From assembly GCA_013398055.1 (NCBI GenBank), contig VZRS01015049.1, positions 189,045 to 253,044 of the forward strand: a DNA stretch of 64,000 nucleotides, written 5' to 3'. The DNA comes from Ifrita kowaldi (Eukaryota > Chordata > Aves > Passeriformes > Cinclosomatidae). The notes beneath the pieces are model-generated. The model saw nothing but the letters and a program-made list of their open reading frames with translations, was not told the origin of the DNA and ran no database searches. The stretch's first letter is position 1; each line of letters starts with the position of its first letter. This document shows positions 24,840 through 38,300 of the stretch, piece by piece. A program made the translations under genes and the position numbers.

Positions 24840-25326
24840 CCAGAACCAGGTCCTGGTGCCCCCAACATATGAAGGACATGGAACCTTTGGAGGAAGTCCG
24901 GAGGAGGGACATGAAATTTATAAGGGGACTAGTGCACCTCCACTATGAAGACAGACTGAGGGAGCTGGGACTGTTCAGCCTGGAGAAGGTTGCGTGGAGA
25001 CCTCGTAGCAACTGGGAAACTGGAGAGGGACTCTTCATCAGGAGCTGTAGTGACAGGACAAGGAGTAATGGGTTCAAACTGAAAGAGAGGAAAATTAGGT
25101 TAGATATATGGAGGACATTCTTTACTGTGAGGGTGGTGAGGTACTGGAATAGTTTGGTCAGAGAATCTGTGGAGGCCTCCTCCTTGGAAGTGCTCAAGGC
25201 CAGGTTGGACAGGGCATTGAGCAATCCAGTCTAGTGGAAGGTGTCCCTGCCCATGGCAGAGTGCTTGGAACTAGATGATCTTTAAGGTCCCTTCCATCCC
25301 AAACCATTCTATGATTCTGTGATTCT
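24840..25326 (+). mobile_element. CR1 LINE, 5'-truncated copy
   Basis: The element covers the end of CR1 ORF2 and the complete 3' terminus. Recognisable landmarks are TGGTGCCCCCAACATA, the GAAGGACATGGAA stretch, GGGAGCTGGGACTGTTCAGC, and the 3' end GTCCCTTCCATCCCAAACC followed by ATTCTATGATTCTGTGATTCT. An internal deletion joins the LFSLEK region directly to the GEGLF region. The left boundary is blurred: 24785-24840 has no clear match. It lies head to head with the minus-strand SINE. Confidence 0.92.
24845..25234 (+). pseudogene. CR1 ORF2 C-terminal remnant (reverse transcriptase polyprotein end)
   Basis: The frame encodes the C-terminal tail of the CR1 ORF2 protein, downstream of the reverse transcriptase core. 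Visible conserved segments are KDMEPLEEVRRR, LRELGLFSLEK, the SDRTRSNGFKLKE block, RLDIWRTFF, RVVRYWNSLVRE and SLEVLKARLD, ending at TAG (25232-25234). The catalytic domains are absent because the copy is 5'-truncated. A deletion removes about 20 residues after LFSLEK but keeps the frame open. The open frame continues upstream to 24524 through the antisense SINE, so its N-terminal half is not CR1. Confidence 0.88.
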
Positions 25327-28300
25327 AAATGAGTGACACCCAAAAAGTTCTCCATCTCTTCACTGGCACTAAAGGAGCCCAGAGGACAAATAGAGGACAT
25401 CTATAGGTAGATGTCAACATTGCCAGTTTGGTATTTTAAAGTGGCTGCTACAACTGCAGTTTGAAACAGCATTTCTCTACATAAATTATAAAGAATCACA
25501 AGCTATCTCAGATGCATTCTTAAAAGGCACACTTGAATTTCAAATCTTATATTCATTCTCGTGGCCCAAATAAGTTATAATCTGCAGCTCACATCGACGT
25601 GTTTGCTGCAGCTACTGTACTGTGACATCAACCTAAGGCAAGCTTCAGCTCCAGCTAGATGGAGGCTCAGCCCATTAGCTTGCTGCTTATATTTGCTCTC
25701 TCTCCTGCTGTGAATAAACTATAGCCCTGTAGCACAGCCAGAGATAAAACTTAGTATCCTTGCATGCAAATTGAAATGGGTGGAAAAACAAATGTTGACA
25801 AATTACTTCATTTTAAAATGGAATCTTTGCACTGTGATCTTCTTCCTCCACTTGTTATGTAAATAAACGTTATAGGCTGCTAAGTAAAATGTATAGAACA
25901 CAAATTCCCATTCTCTCTAACCAAAAGTAATAGTAATGGTAGGGTTTACTCTTCCTATTTAAGTAGCATCCAAACTGTATAATCTGTTTTCCAGACAGTA
26001 AGGAAGATAAAGATCCTACCTCACAGAACGGAATGTGTGGAGCACTACAGGGAGTGTTGGCTGGGACGGTGATATCTGACAGGGACCGAGGACTTGACAA
26101 ATGTCCAGAGGAGGCCCTGCTTAGCTGACCAGATTTCCAATCCACAAATTAGTGTGAAATACATTCACTTCATATACAAGCATGTTTCTTGGGAACACAG
26201 TATGTTAGCAACAAAATGGCCTGATTGTGTCCTGACTGAATGTGTTCTCTATTAAAACAAAAACAAACAACCCCCAGAAATTAGTAACCCACCAGTAACA
26301 TATTATCAATCCATGGGATGAACAAAATAACTCCATTGTTGTGAAACCATTGTTGAAGTACTCTGATATAAAGCAACAGTATTAGCAATGGAAAAATTAG
26401 AGGCTATTGCTGAAGTTTAGAATTAATCCAACAGCTATCTGAGAAGAACTTGCATGTGACAGGAGGTGACACACCGTGTCTGCATATTAGAGGTTAGACT
26501 AGCTCTCAAAGCTCTTTTAAACCTTGAACTCATGTTTATGAATGGGGTTGTATTTTTTTACCATGTCAGGAGAAAAGGCAAACTTTGCTACAGAGGGCTT
26601 CACAAAAGGCAAGTTTCCATTTTGTCTTCTCTTTAGTCTAGAGACCCATCTCTGTATCAGAGCCCAACCAGTCCACTTTAAATTGTTGTTTTTCAACTAA
26701 ATTAATAACATCAATCTTTTGTCTCGCTACTTGCATACACTGATTATATTTTATACGATGTTCCTGTAAAGTATTGACGTAGAAAGTTTCTGTAAGACAG
26801 CACTGGTACTCTCTTTATTTCAAATTATCAAGTAGAGCTAGGGGAAAATACATCAAGTTTTATTGAGCAGGAACATTGTGAAGATGCCTCTTTTCATTAT
26901 GAATTACTGCTTCAGTTCCTTAGACTGCCCTGGGCTCTTTATGTAGATTTTCTTAGACTCCTTTCTAACAGGCAGGACAAACCTGACTTTCCTCTAACTT
27001 AGGAGATACCAGAAATGGTTGGAGGAAAAGGGTGGTTAGAGGGAATAGATGCCATAATTGGTAAAATATCATGGAACTCATCCAAACTACCTATAAATGG
27101 TACCTATGGATTGATACAGCCCCAACAAATAGAAGTTTGGTTTCAGATAGAATAGTTTTGGGATCCTGAGGATCAGCATGTGTCTTGGACAATCTCTTGG
27201 AGACTAATAAATACTACTAGCTAGGTTTTAAACTCAGTTCAGAAAACAACTCTGCAAAAAATTTGTGGGTACTCTTGAATGTTTTGTCAAATCCAATTTT
27301 GGGCCCTAGGTGTTAGAACTGTAAAAGAATCTTCTGAATCTTATTATGTCATATTATGTGGTAATGTTATATTGTATACAGTAAATATATTTGAGAATTA
27401 AGTAATGGCAAAAACATCAATCTCCACTTTTATATAGTCATCTTTATAAGCTTTTTCTTCCCCCACTGGCTTTTAAGGCACACTAACAGGAACTACAGAA
27501 TGAGAAAATGATACAGCATCAGCTTCTGGCTTATTGAAAAGGAAGTGATTTAAACTTCAGAAATAATTAGTAGGTTTCTTTTCTTGGTTGGCCTAAGTGA
27601 AAGGAAGTGTCATTTAAGGACCTGAAACCAGGTTCCAGTAAGATTCTTTTTTATGAAAGGAAAGAAACAAATTCGGGCAAAAAAACCAACAACAAACCTG
27701 ATAGATCTGAGGCAGCCCTCAGCATAGGAGCTGCCAGTGCCTGAATGGGGACTAAGTGTTGCTTATGTTTAAAGTGCAAATTAATTTCTCTCTAGAGAAA
27801 TGAAGTAGCTCAAAGCTATGAAAATCTCATACGTGAACAAGGACTATTAAAGAAACTGCCAGTTAAGACAACTGATGGAACAAATGCAGCAGAGAAAGAA
27901 CATTGAAATTTATGGTTACTAGGCAAAATAGATCAATGGAAACAAAATACATCTGGAATTTCCCTATCTGCAATAGGAGATGAAGAGAAATAGCCTGAAA
28001 ACTATCCAAAGACAGAAATACCACTCCTTCCTGTAGAAGAGAAAAGGGAAAAAAGAGTAGGCAAAAATTAATCTGACTGGATCATCTGTTGAAAGGAAAG
28101 CAGTCCAATACATCTCTAACCAAATAAAGATACTGGCCATTTGATTGTCTTGGATAGCAGGGTAAAGAAAGGGAAGGCAAAGCATATTTTTGAAGCAGCA
28201 CTGTTGTCACCCAACAGGTATTATTCACAGTACTCACCTTTGAACAGCCTGTTTACTGCCTACATTTCTCAGAGGACCTCTGTAAGTTGCTTCCAGGGAC

Positions 28301-29170
28301 CATGAAGAGACAAAGATACAAAGACAGCCTCCAACCTCTGTCCTGCTCCTGGTCACTGGGGAAGACTTGTGCCAAGAACTGAGATGGATTAGTCAGATAC
28401 ATGAAAATGGGCAATAGGAATACCTCCCCTTCCTACTCCATGCCGCTGATGAGGGAAAATACAAAGAAATAACTGACATAACTCTTCTGCTACTTGAAGC
28501 AGAATTATCTTCAGGACCTTTTCTTTGCCAAAGAAAAACCTCTCTTGGGCAGTTTGGAGATTCTTGTACTACAGCTCTGTAATGTGGATACCTTACAATT
28601 TAATAATGTGCTCTCATATTTTAGGAAGAAACATAGACTCTTGAAAAACACATAATTTCCATTGTTGTGCATAGATGGCCACTATTTTGATTTGATGTTT
28701 TGTGGTGAATCAATGCAGCGATGATGGTGTCAAAATCAAAGTAAGTCAAAATTAAAAGATTTCTCAATAGCTTGAGCTAAACTGCTGGTTCCCTGAAATT
28801 AAAATGTACAGCTGATGCTACACTCCTTCCAAGTAGTTCATGCAAAGTGACGGTCACCTTGAAATATTTCTTTCTTTACCCTGCTCTATTTGACAGAAAT
28901 TTTACTGGGTTTATGAAAGGTGGATGCATAAAGTCTTATTAGACCATCTTTGGGAGTAGCAAAAGCTCTTGGGGAATGTACCCTTGTTTGTTCTGACTGG
29001 GGTTCTCAGCATAAGCAAAAAATGCCTTGTGGGGAGGACCCAACCCCACCATTTTTATTGCTGGTTTGCAAGTCTAAGCTTCTCCATTTTGTCCAAATTA
29101 AATTTTTATCAATAAATTCTGGCAGATTGAACAATAGTTTTAGCAGAGTTGCTATTTGACGACATTTCGT

Positions 29171-29200
29171 AAAAAAAAAAAACCAAACCAAAACCCCAAA
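29171..29200. repeat. A12 tract followed by CCAAACC-type low-complexity sequence
   Basis: A12 at 29171-29182 runs into CCAAACCAAAACCCCAAACC, resembling the tract at 23306. Confidence 0.8.
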
Positions 29201-29239
29201 CCTCCAAATGTCTGGAGAGTTGCCTTGATGTCCAAATGC

Positions 29240-29332
29240 TGCGGCTCTGCAAACACTTCGGAGCTGGTACACGGGAGGGCGCATCTACCCTGCAGTTGCA
29301 GAGCCTAAGCCGCACGCGGCAGTCGGCTCCGC
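29240..29332. other. Short CpG cluster
   Basis: About nine CpG dinucleotides fall within roughly 95 bases (for example GCGGC, TTCGG, ACGGG, GGCGC, CCGCACGCGGC, GTCGGC, TCCGC), while the surrounding kilobases are strongly CpG-depleted. It is far shorter than a classical CpG island. It may be a small regulatory element or a GC-rich remnant of a repeat; no promoter motif was recognised. Confidence 0.5.
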
Positions 29333-32300
29333 AGCAGTAACCCTTTACTTCTGAGACACAAAAGCCGACTTCAGCAATCAAATCTCCAGCTAGAACACAG
29401 GAATAGTAAAAATAGCTGCAGTCCAGGAGCTTATGCCAGACAGGGATAGTTACATTACAAGCCAGGCTTCAGAAATTACTCGCCTCCCTTCAGTCAGGCC
29501 AGTCAAAAGAAATTTGCTTAACCAGCCACGATGCTGCCTTCAGAACCAGGAAAATCATATATGTGTTTTCTGTGGTCTTTGGGGGCTGGTCAGATCTGAC
29601 AGGACACATCTTGAGGGGAGCAAATCTAGCAAAATGTGGCCTTTAGCGTACATCTTGCTATGCTTTGGTATATGGGCTGAAAATATAGGAAAATAGCATA
29701 CTGAAGACATGGACCATATGGTAAAATTAGTGAAATACCAGCAGCAGTAAGACTGGAATGACATCCTCTCCCTACTGGTACTGTGTCTCATTAAAGTTTT
29801 ATATTATGGGCTGTCCCAGTCAGAATTAGGGGCCTCTGTGTGAGGTATTCGACAATCACTTTGCCTTGAGCAAACAAAGCTGGGAAAACAACAAAGACTG
29901 GGATTTAAAAATCCCAGCCTAAAGCAACAAACAGCACAAAGCAGAGTCTCATAGCTTGTTGTAAATGCCTCTGATCATGGGATTTATCGCTCTCCCACCT
30001 GTATTCTTCTAATCTAGCTACTTAGCCTCTGCAAGCTGATTCAGAAAATTACTATCTGAATGCTTCAGCTGTTCACCTTGAGTAATACCATGGGGCCAGA
30101 ATTTGTCTCTGCAACTTGGTTCAATATTGGAATGGAAGGAGACAAAATGAGCGCGTGCATCATGTAGGGATGAATCCAAATTAAAGTGTCTACAGTTCCT
30201 TTGTTACTAGGACAGATATTGGCCCATGGTATCATGAAGGAGAAAAGCAGAGTCATGCTCCCTGCCTCATTTTTTGCACAGGGCAACACTCCTGCAACAA
30301 TGGGGAGACCATACCAAAGTCCTTGAGACATGACTGACCTCTGAAATTTCAGCTGTGGTGCTTATCTCACCTTTTTCAGTTTGAACTCACTTGTCCTTAG
30401 GCAAGACAATCATACCCTGTAGAAAAAATTTCCAAGCAATTCTGTCCCTGCCTCTGAAATCTGGGAAGCTCTGGAGCTGCTGCATTGCGTATCAGCACAA
30501 CATGGTCTGGTACTTGGGCATTGGTCTTAGCATCTGGGGTAGTGCTTCTCCTAACAAACGAAAGCAATCAATTAAAACATCGGCAAAGGCATGGAAAATC
30601 TCCTGAAGCAGACTAACAGGTGAAGAAATGGAACCAGATACCAGCAAGGCCCCAGTAAGGCCCCAGATAAATTAAAATCTGCAAACTAATTGTTTCCTTA
30701 ATGGGATAATTCTTCTGGGGACTGCTGTTTGGAAAAGCAATGGACTGGAAAACAGGGTCAATAAAGCAACAAAAGGACAACTAACATAGCTGAAAGGGGG
30801 AGCATTTGATGGAAATAATTTAATCACCAAACTAATTCCTTATCTGTTAAGTAGGGAATGCTGGGTTGGGAATGCAGTGGAGCATGGTAGTCTTAGCAGG
30901 TGAAGTCCTAACAATGTAGTTAGCTGCTCTTTGATGTAGCAACATATTCCCTTTGGGACGGAGCAACTCCTCTGGTGCTGCTTTTCTCTAAAAGGTATTA
31001 AAATGCCTAGAGCCAGTAACAGCAGCTGTTTTGTTGCTGTTGAGACCGGGGTTATTTTATATGTACAACACACTACCTTCATATTTTCTTTCTTACCATA
31101 TTTTTCTTTCTTGCCAAGTCACCCTGGATGCTGTGTACTTGATACCAGGTCTACCACAGTGACTCTGGTCTGACAGCTGATGGCAGGCCCTTTGTGAAAT
31201 CCTGCACCATTATCACTGAACTCCATTGCCCAACATGGGACACGCCTTAAGGTGAAGTTTAAGACACTCAGATGAAATGTCATCCCTTGCAAAAACTCCT
31301 CCAGTGTAACTCGTTGCCAAGTCGTCTTCCTCTACTGCCTCTTATCCTGGCCAAAAAGCTGCATAAGTGGTATCAGAGTTTGCTGCCTCTTACCATCATC
31401 ATTTTGTGACATAATGTCATGTAATTCAGACCAATTCTTCCAGAAAACCAGGAACCATTGCTGTATAACACAGTCAAATACAGTCTGCCTTAAGAAAAGA
31501 CTCAAGGAAATAGTATAGCATCTAATGCAGTAAGAGGCAATAGGACAATAAAATAGCAGAAATCTTCATTTCTCATTGACAGTCTGTAGACAGACAATCT
31601 AATGTTACCTGAGATTTTTGAGCCACAGCCCTTTCTAGTGTTAGTTCTGTGCTTTTACATGTTTTCCATAGATAAGTTTTCAAAAGATTCACTTTGAATT
31701 TGTATATAGCACTTAATCTTTCAGAAATATGCAGTTAAAATTGAGCTAGGAAGTACAGCTGTGTCTGTCCCTCCCAGATAAGGGATAGGAGTATTCATCT
31801 TTTTGTTTGTGGCAGAGAAAGGCTGGAGACCAGCCAGTTTAAACTATATCAACATTGTAAGGTAGACTCTGAGGGTACCAAGCAGTATCACAAGTCTGGA
31901 CAAAGTGGGTTAGCAAAATAACCTGCATAAATCCAAGGAATTTCAGAGGGGAGAAAATGAAACCATTAAATGTGTAGCTAATCAGGCTCATGAGATATAA
32001 GGAGACCAAAGAATCAAGAATAAATAGTCCATAAATAATAAGATGCCATGCTTCAGGGGTAAAAATGTTGCTGATTTAATATGATGTGATTTAACTGCCT
32101 GTGTTTTCTGTTAACAGACCCTTTCCAGCACACTCTGATCATCGTTTAGGTTTTCATGTTCTCTGCCAAATGATGCAAATACTATGCATATGGAGAAATG
32201 CACTGGAATGTGTAATACAAGCAGAAAGAAGATCTATACCAAAAGGTAAGCTCAATAACAAAAATGCAAGATATAATCAAAGTTTCAGAGCTTTTTTCTT

Positions 32301-35300
32301 TTGCCTTATTAATATATTTTCTCGGCTTTGATGTAGCAAATCACCTTCAAACACAGGATGAGTCTTGAAAGCTGTGTCTCTGTCAGAGCTGATGCTGTTC
32401 ACTAATGATGTGCTGCTACTGTCTACTGGAGAGTACTCTCATTAAACCTACAACCCCACTTTCAATCAGGAGAGCAACCCGGGGTAGAGGAACCACAAAA
32501 CATCTTAGTTTGTAAGAAAAGGTCTCTCTCTCTCCATTAGCCAGAAGAGGCAAAATTTTATCTATGGAGTTGCAAAGAATCTTGTGATATTTCCTGAGAG
32601 GCATCAAGGTGTGCTTCCAAAGCAGCTCAAGGTAATCTAGGACTAGGTAATTGTAACCTGCACATTTCTTGTGAACCAAGGCTGCACACCTCTGTCCCCA
32701 CTCTTGCATTAGCCCTGGCATCTCTCTGATTTCACATGGATCCCATCCAGGGAACTTACCTTGCTGAAAGCTAATTATTTTATTTCGTAAGCGTTCAGTT
32801 TTTCCAGCTCTGTGAACCACTTCACAATGCAATCAAATAACTGCCTGTGCTAAAGTAACAGAGAAGAGCATAAAAAGCTGGGGAAAATAAAAAAAAGCTG
32901 GTCAGGATAGTGGGACCAGAGTTTGATCTAAATTGGCTTAAAACACATGCTGACCTAAGGGCTCTGAGTGGAACAGGCTACAGAGGTCTGATCTTCTGCC
33001 AGCTGTTAGCTAACCTATGCTCACATTTTGATACTGTGTTCAGGCCTTCCTTTTTCCTCTACTGCTTTGTCCACACAGCTTAAAGGAAAGAATTATTTTT
33101 TCTAGTCAGGCTTTTTGTATCTGCTTGGCGTTTGCCACTGGTCAGAAGAGAAGCAAAGCAGTGCTGCTGTTCCGTTGGACTCACGGAAACAGCACATCTG
33201 GTATGTGAGCCATGGTGGGCTGCCCTCTCCATGCAACAAAGATGGTCAATATTCCCAGTATTTATTGTTCAAACTCTAATTTACAGAGAGCAGTCTTCTC
33301 TTGATGAAAATAATCCGTTTGGCACAAGAGTACGGCAGAGAACATGTACAAGGTACTTTAAGGATGCTCATATCCCTTCAGCCCTGCTCTTCCTGGTCAT
33401 TAGAGTGACCTTTCTCTGACAGCAGCCTGCCCTCTTCCTCCCCGCCACCCCATTCCCTTACTGTGCCTCCCTCTATTTCCTATTTGTTGGCACTTTGCTT
33501 TTCCAACTAGGCCAATGTTTGCATACTTTTACTTTTTACTTACATGCAAATGTTTTTTGTCTTTAGACTTTTAAAAGTGTTCTAAACAAATCTTTTTTTT
33601 ACGTTCTGGCTTGTGTGCTCATTTAATCAGAATCTCTTACATAAAATGTTCCCCAGTTGTCTCTCTCTGGTTCGCATATCTTGTATTAAAAATCTTGCTT
33701 AAAAATTCACACTACAATTCTTACTCCTTGCTTCCAAAGCCAGTGGATAAATCCTGCCACAGAAATGGACTCTGTTATATGACAGCACATTCATTATGTA
33801 TAATTACAAAGCACACGAGCTGTTATTCAATGTTGTTAGCTTGGCTTCACTGGAATTCCGGAACACATCTGTACACAATTTATAGTTGCTTATAACATAT
33901 GCTAGCACACAGTGTGTGAACAGCTAGAATTTAAACTCAGATCCTGCATGAAGCTCTTTACGAATCACAGCTGCTGCCAGTATTGCTTGGTCTTGGAAAA
34001 CAGGAACAGTGGAATTCTACTCAAGGCAAAATGAAGGCGAGGTATGAATGCCAAGGCTCTAGGAAGGGGGCAGAGATTTGGCTGACTCTAGAGTAACTTT
34101 CTTTTTCTTCAAATAGGGATATGGAGTACTGTGAGTAGCTTTTAGGAGTTTTTTTCTGAACATTCAATTTTTTTTTTTAAAGATTAATGATTGCCTGACT
34201 AAACAGGAAATAAACTTTCAGAGTGCAAGAGAAGGTAGTAATTGTACTGTAAGTTAACATTGTAGTGCCTGTATTGGACTGACATGGAGCCTCTCAGAGT
34301 GTGTTCAGGGGTCTTGTATTAACATTAAACAGCTGTTGAGATCTTGTCTTTAATAATGCACAATGTTATTACTCTGAAAAGTACTGGCACTGACATACCC
34401 AAGCTCATATTAGAAGGAAAGCAGACTACTTTAATTGTATTATTCACTATTTCATATGTCAGCACTGCCACTTTAGCTTTCAGGCTCTGAAGAGGGACTA
34501 CGTTTACTGCTGTGTCTTGTAGTCTGCAGTAAAAACTTTCAGGCAACAGAGAATGCCATTTAAAAAGTAACCCTTCAGCTTTTTTAAATTTCATGGATTA
34601 AAGTACATTATTTCATCTCAACAGACTGTAAATATAATTTTTCAGAGGCAAACAATGTAGGTGTTACTGTACCTTGTGAAAACCAAACACTGTAATTTCC
34701 CAGCTTGGATGACTGAAAGTTTTTCTTCTCTCAACTGCTTCAGACAGCTTGGCTACAGATTCGCTGTCTTCTGTGCCTTGAGTCAGCTGCATCTCTTATA
34801 GCCATGTATGGTCTGACAGGTGCTTCCTAGGAAACCCAGCCCGTGAGTGTCTGCTTTCAGAGTCCAGAAAATCTAACTGCCATCCTGCTATCCAGCTGAC
34901 TGTCTTCAAAGTGAACCTTTAAAGTCAAGCTTGTAGGAGAAAGGACGATGTGAGGATCCCAAATTCATTCCCTTCTCAGAGCTGGTTAGCATCCTATCTA
35001 AACTGACTGTTGATAATACACTGCATGTATCAGTCTGGTTGTGACATCCTATTAAATATGATTAACAAGGTGGATGTATATGCAGAACTTAAGGTTTACA
35101 TGTGAAGAAGTTTATTCCTGCCTTTGCATAACATACCTGGACAAGTCATTATGATAAGCTAATACTCTGCTAAGGTTTATTCTGGGTGTGGTTGCTTCTG
35201 GTCAGCAATGGCCAGTTGAGAGTGGCACTAGGCTTTGCCTGTGCAAAGTAGTTGTAACAGGCAATGACTTTGTGTGAGGGAGGTAGAGATGTTTCTCCTT

Positions 35301-38300
35301 GAGATAATAAACAAAAAAATCAGGGAGAGTTCAACTTTTGACTTACACCCAGGGGTGGAGCTGGGTTGTGAAGGAAACTAGGATGCCCTCCAACCCCATC
35401 CTCTTCTAAGAGTACTAATGGAGGACACAAGGCTGGATAAAAGTGTCCTCAACAGAAGGGCTGGGAGTGGCTGGTAGCTTCTCAGCTGGACCCTGCCAGC
35501 GGAGCAGTCACGTGTGAGGCATGTTTCGTTTCCCTTCATTTCTGTCCAACTGTTTCCACAGACAGGGGAGCTGCTCTCCTTGAATTTGGTATACTGATTT
35601 GCTTTTGGCTTTTCCTACCCTTTCCTAAGGGCAGTTTCAGACTAACTGGCAAAATGGCAAGGCTCCCATCATTTTTGGATGGTTATCCTTAGGACAAAAG
35701 AATGGGCTTCCACTTTGCCAGCCTGAACTCGCAGAGAAAGAATGGTCCTCAGTGGCCAACGCTAGTCAGGAAGTGTCTGACATGCAGCTGGGAAGTGGGA
35801 AGGAGGAAGGAACAGGCGGTGTCAGTGCCACTGGTAACTGGCACTGCACTGAGCTGACAGACTGTCCTGAGTGGCCCAGGCGGGCCCTGACACCAGGGCT
35901 GCTCAGCCAGGGGATTCCATCATTCCCAGTTCCCCAGGCTGCATGTCTCAAATGGAGTGTAGGGACTGATGGCTGGGGTACAGCCTCAAGGAGTCTCTTC
36001 TGCTGGGGGCTGAGGATAAGCCATCTGAAAACCACAAATATTCCAGTTGAATCCAGTCTGACAAGAGTCTGTGGGGTCCTTCTTTCTGCTTAGTGGAAAG
36101 AATCATTGATATTGACTTCTTCCCGCAAGGAATTTTGCTTTCATTTTCAGACTGTTTTGTGACACAAACTTTGTGAAACAAAAAATTATCAACAGGCTAC
36201 ACAGAGTGCCAAAGTTATGCTCAGCCATTGATCTACTGCCCAATGTCGTTATGGTCAGAGTGGATTGGTATGACTATCTTATTTGATCTGATTTAAACAG
36301 CTGCTTCTAGCCTTGCCTCAAAGGCCTTACAACTTCCTTCTAACTTCTCTTCCAGTCAGAAGCTGAAATTCAAATACTTCAAGTCATGGAAAGTGATATT
36401 TTCTTCTTTCTTTACACCTTTCCCAAGGCTCTAACAATCAGAAATACGATTTAAATTTTTTTATGGTCCTGTTTGTCATGCACCAAGAAGAACTTAGCCC
36501 ATGGATCTCAGTGCTGTGAAGTGAATTCAGTTTTATAGCTGGTGTGTCTGAGAAAGAGCAATTTGGGACATTTTGTTGGTAGTTATAGAAATCACTGAAA
36601 TAGGGAACTCTTTTGTTAATGCACTGACCATTGCAAAACGCAATTATGTATTTTTATTCCCTCCACTTTAGGAAGTGGAACCACTGGTGAGTGATGGCTG
36701 TCATCAATGAGTGCCCCAGAATTCATATGTTAAACAAAGTGCCACTCATGGAAGGACAAAAGTAGAAACCTCCAGCTTCACAAAATCTCTTCCTGCTTTT
36801 TCCAACTGTGCTGAAAACCCTTTTCGAATTTAAGCTAGCACTTGAACTAGCATTCACCACCAGCAGAGAAGGACTCATTTGGAGGTAACACAACTCTTTC
36901 TAAAAGACTTTCTAGCTTAATTTTGAGAAGTACCATGCTTTTCTGGTTTCTCCTGATGATAATGTGGGCTGCATTTTTTTCCTGACACTGAGAGAACCAA
37001 AATGTCCTGAATAAAAGCACCTGTGTTGAATGACAAAGTTACATCCAAATCCCATCAAAATCAGTGGCAGCCTTTCTACAGAGCTCCAAGAGAGTTGGAC
37101 TAGATGTGTTAATGATCATATTTTATCTTCATTCCATGGTTCCTTAGAGTACATATGTTTATTCATAGCCAAACTGATTACAGGTCAAGATGACTCCATA
37201 TAAAACTTGACCCTGCAACTGAAAGGAATTAGTTTCTCCTTAGATAGTACTTAAGGTGAACTACAGGCTTTCTTCCTTTAGAGTGGACTGGCTTATCTTT
37301 AAAAAAAAAGTTTATTTTTTTTTATCTGATTGTAGGACTTGCTTGCTTGTATCTCTTTCTTGAACCATTGCAATAAATCTTAGCAGGATTATCAGAGTTT
37401 TACAGGCTTTTGGAAGCTTTGGATTTGCCTTCATGCTGTTAGGCAGTGCAGGCATGAGAGGATGAATCTGCATCACAACTAAACACCTGCCACTTCAAAT
37501 CCTGCAGTGACAATCAGAGTGTCCCAGTAGGATCACCCAATTACTGCAGCCTACAGCACACACGATTTTTCCTGCAGCCACAAAAAATTAATTCATGTTT
37601 TGTCATAGTCTTACTGCACCATGCTATGGTGCAGACAAATATGAGAAGGCTGGAGCCTATGACAGAATAAAAATGAATTTTCTCTGAAATTAGGTACTAC
37701 TGTGATAGGAAGGATGAAGATGACTTGTTGTCCTAGAAAGTAGATTATGTATTCTTCAATTTGAGTAGAAATCCCTTTGAGAGATGATATATAGGGCTGT
37801 GGAGAACAGAAGGGCTGTATTAATGCAGACATAAACACCTTTAATGGTAAAGACCAGGTAAAACAATAGTTTAGTAGAAAGACAATATCAATGAGCTGCA
37901 AATAACACTCATGCTCCAAAGGAACTACTGATTCTGCTGTCCTGAAGGAGAATAGGTGGAGGAGTGCTGGGAGTCTGTAGTGACATCAGTGAAGAAGAAT
38001 GAAATGCCATCTGCACCTCGGCATTACTTACCAGATCTACAACTAGGTGACAACGAAACACAGATGCAACAATTCAGTGACAGTTTGGGCTGTTACTTTT
38101 TTTGATGAATTTGTGCTCTTTTTTATAAAAAGCTGTTTTTCATTTTAATTGAGGGATTTGCAAAAAGGTTCAATTATGTAAAAAAACCCACAGCAAGCCT
38201 CCAATTTCACGCAAATGTTCACAAGATAAAAAAGGCCAAGTATGTCTCTTAATTGTAAAACTATTTGATTTATAATTGTAGCTTGATACATGTTATAAAA

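Noticed and set aside
24524..25234. Reading the 236-codon frame as a host gene
   Set aside because: The second half is CR1 ORF2 and the middle is antisense SINE. It is annotated as repeat-derived instead.
32416..32832. 138-codon open frame on the - strand
   Set aside because: No domain, signal peptide or family resemblance could be recognised. A frame of this length is within chance expectation for 64 kb read in six frames.
27700..33000. Possible degraded endogenous retrovirus interior
   Set aside because: I looked for polymerase and envelope motifs on both strands and found none. No paired LTRs bracket the region.
37087..37145. CR1-like 'gagttggactagatg' fragment
   Set aside because: Only about 15 bases match the CR1 3' region and the expected tail is absent, so it is too weak to annotate.
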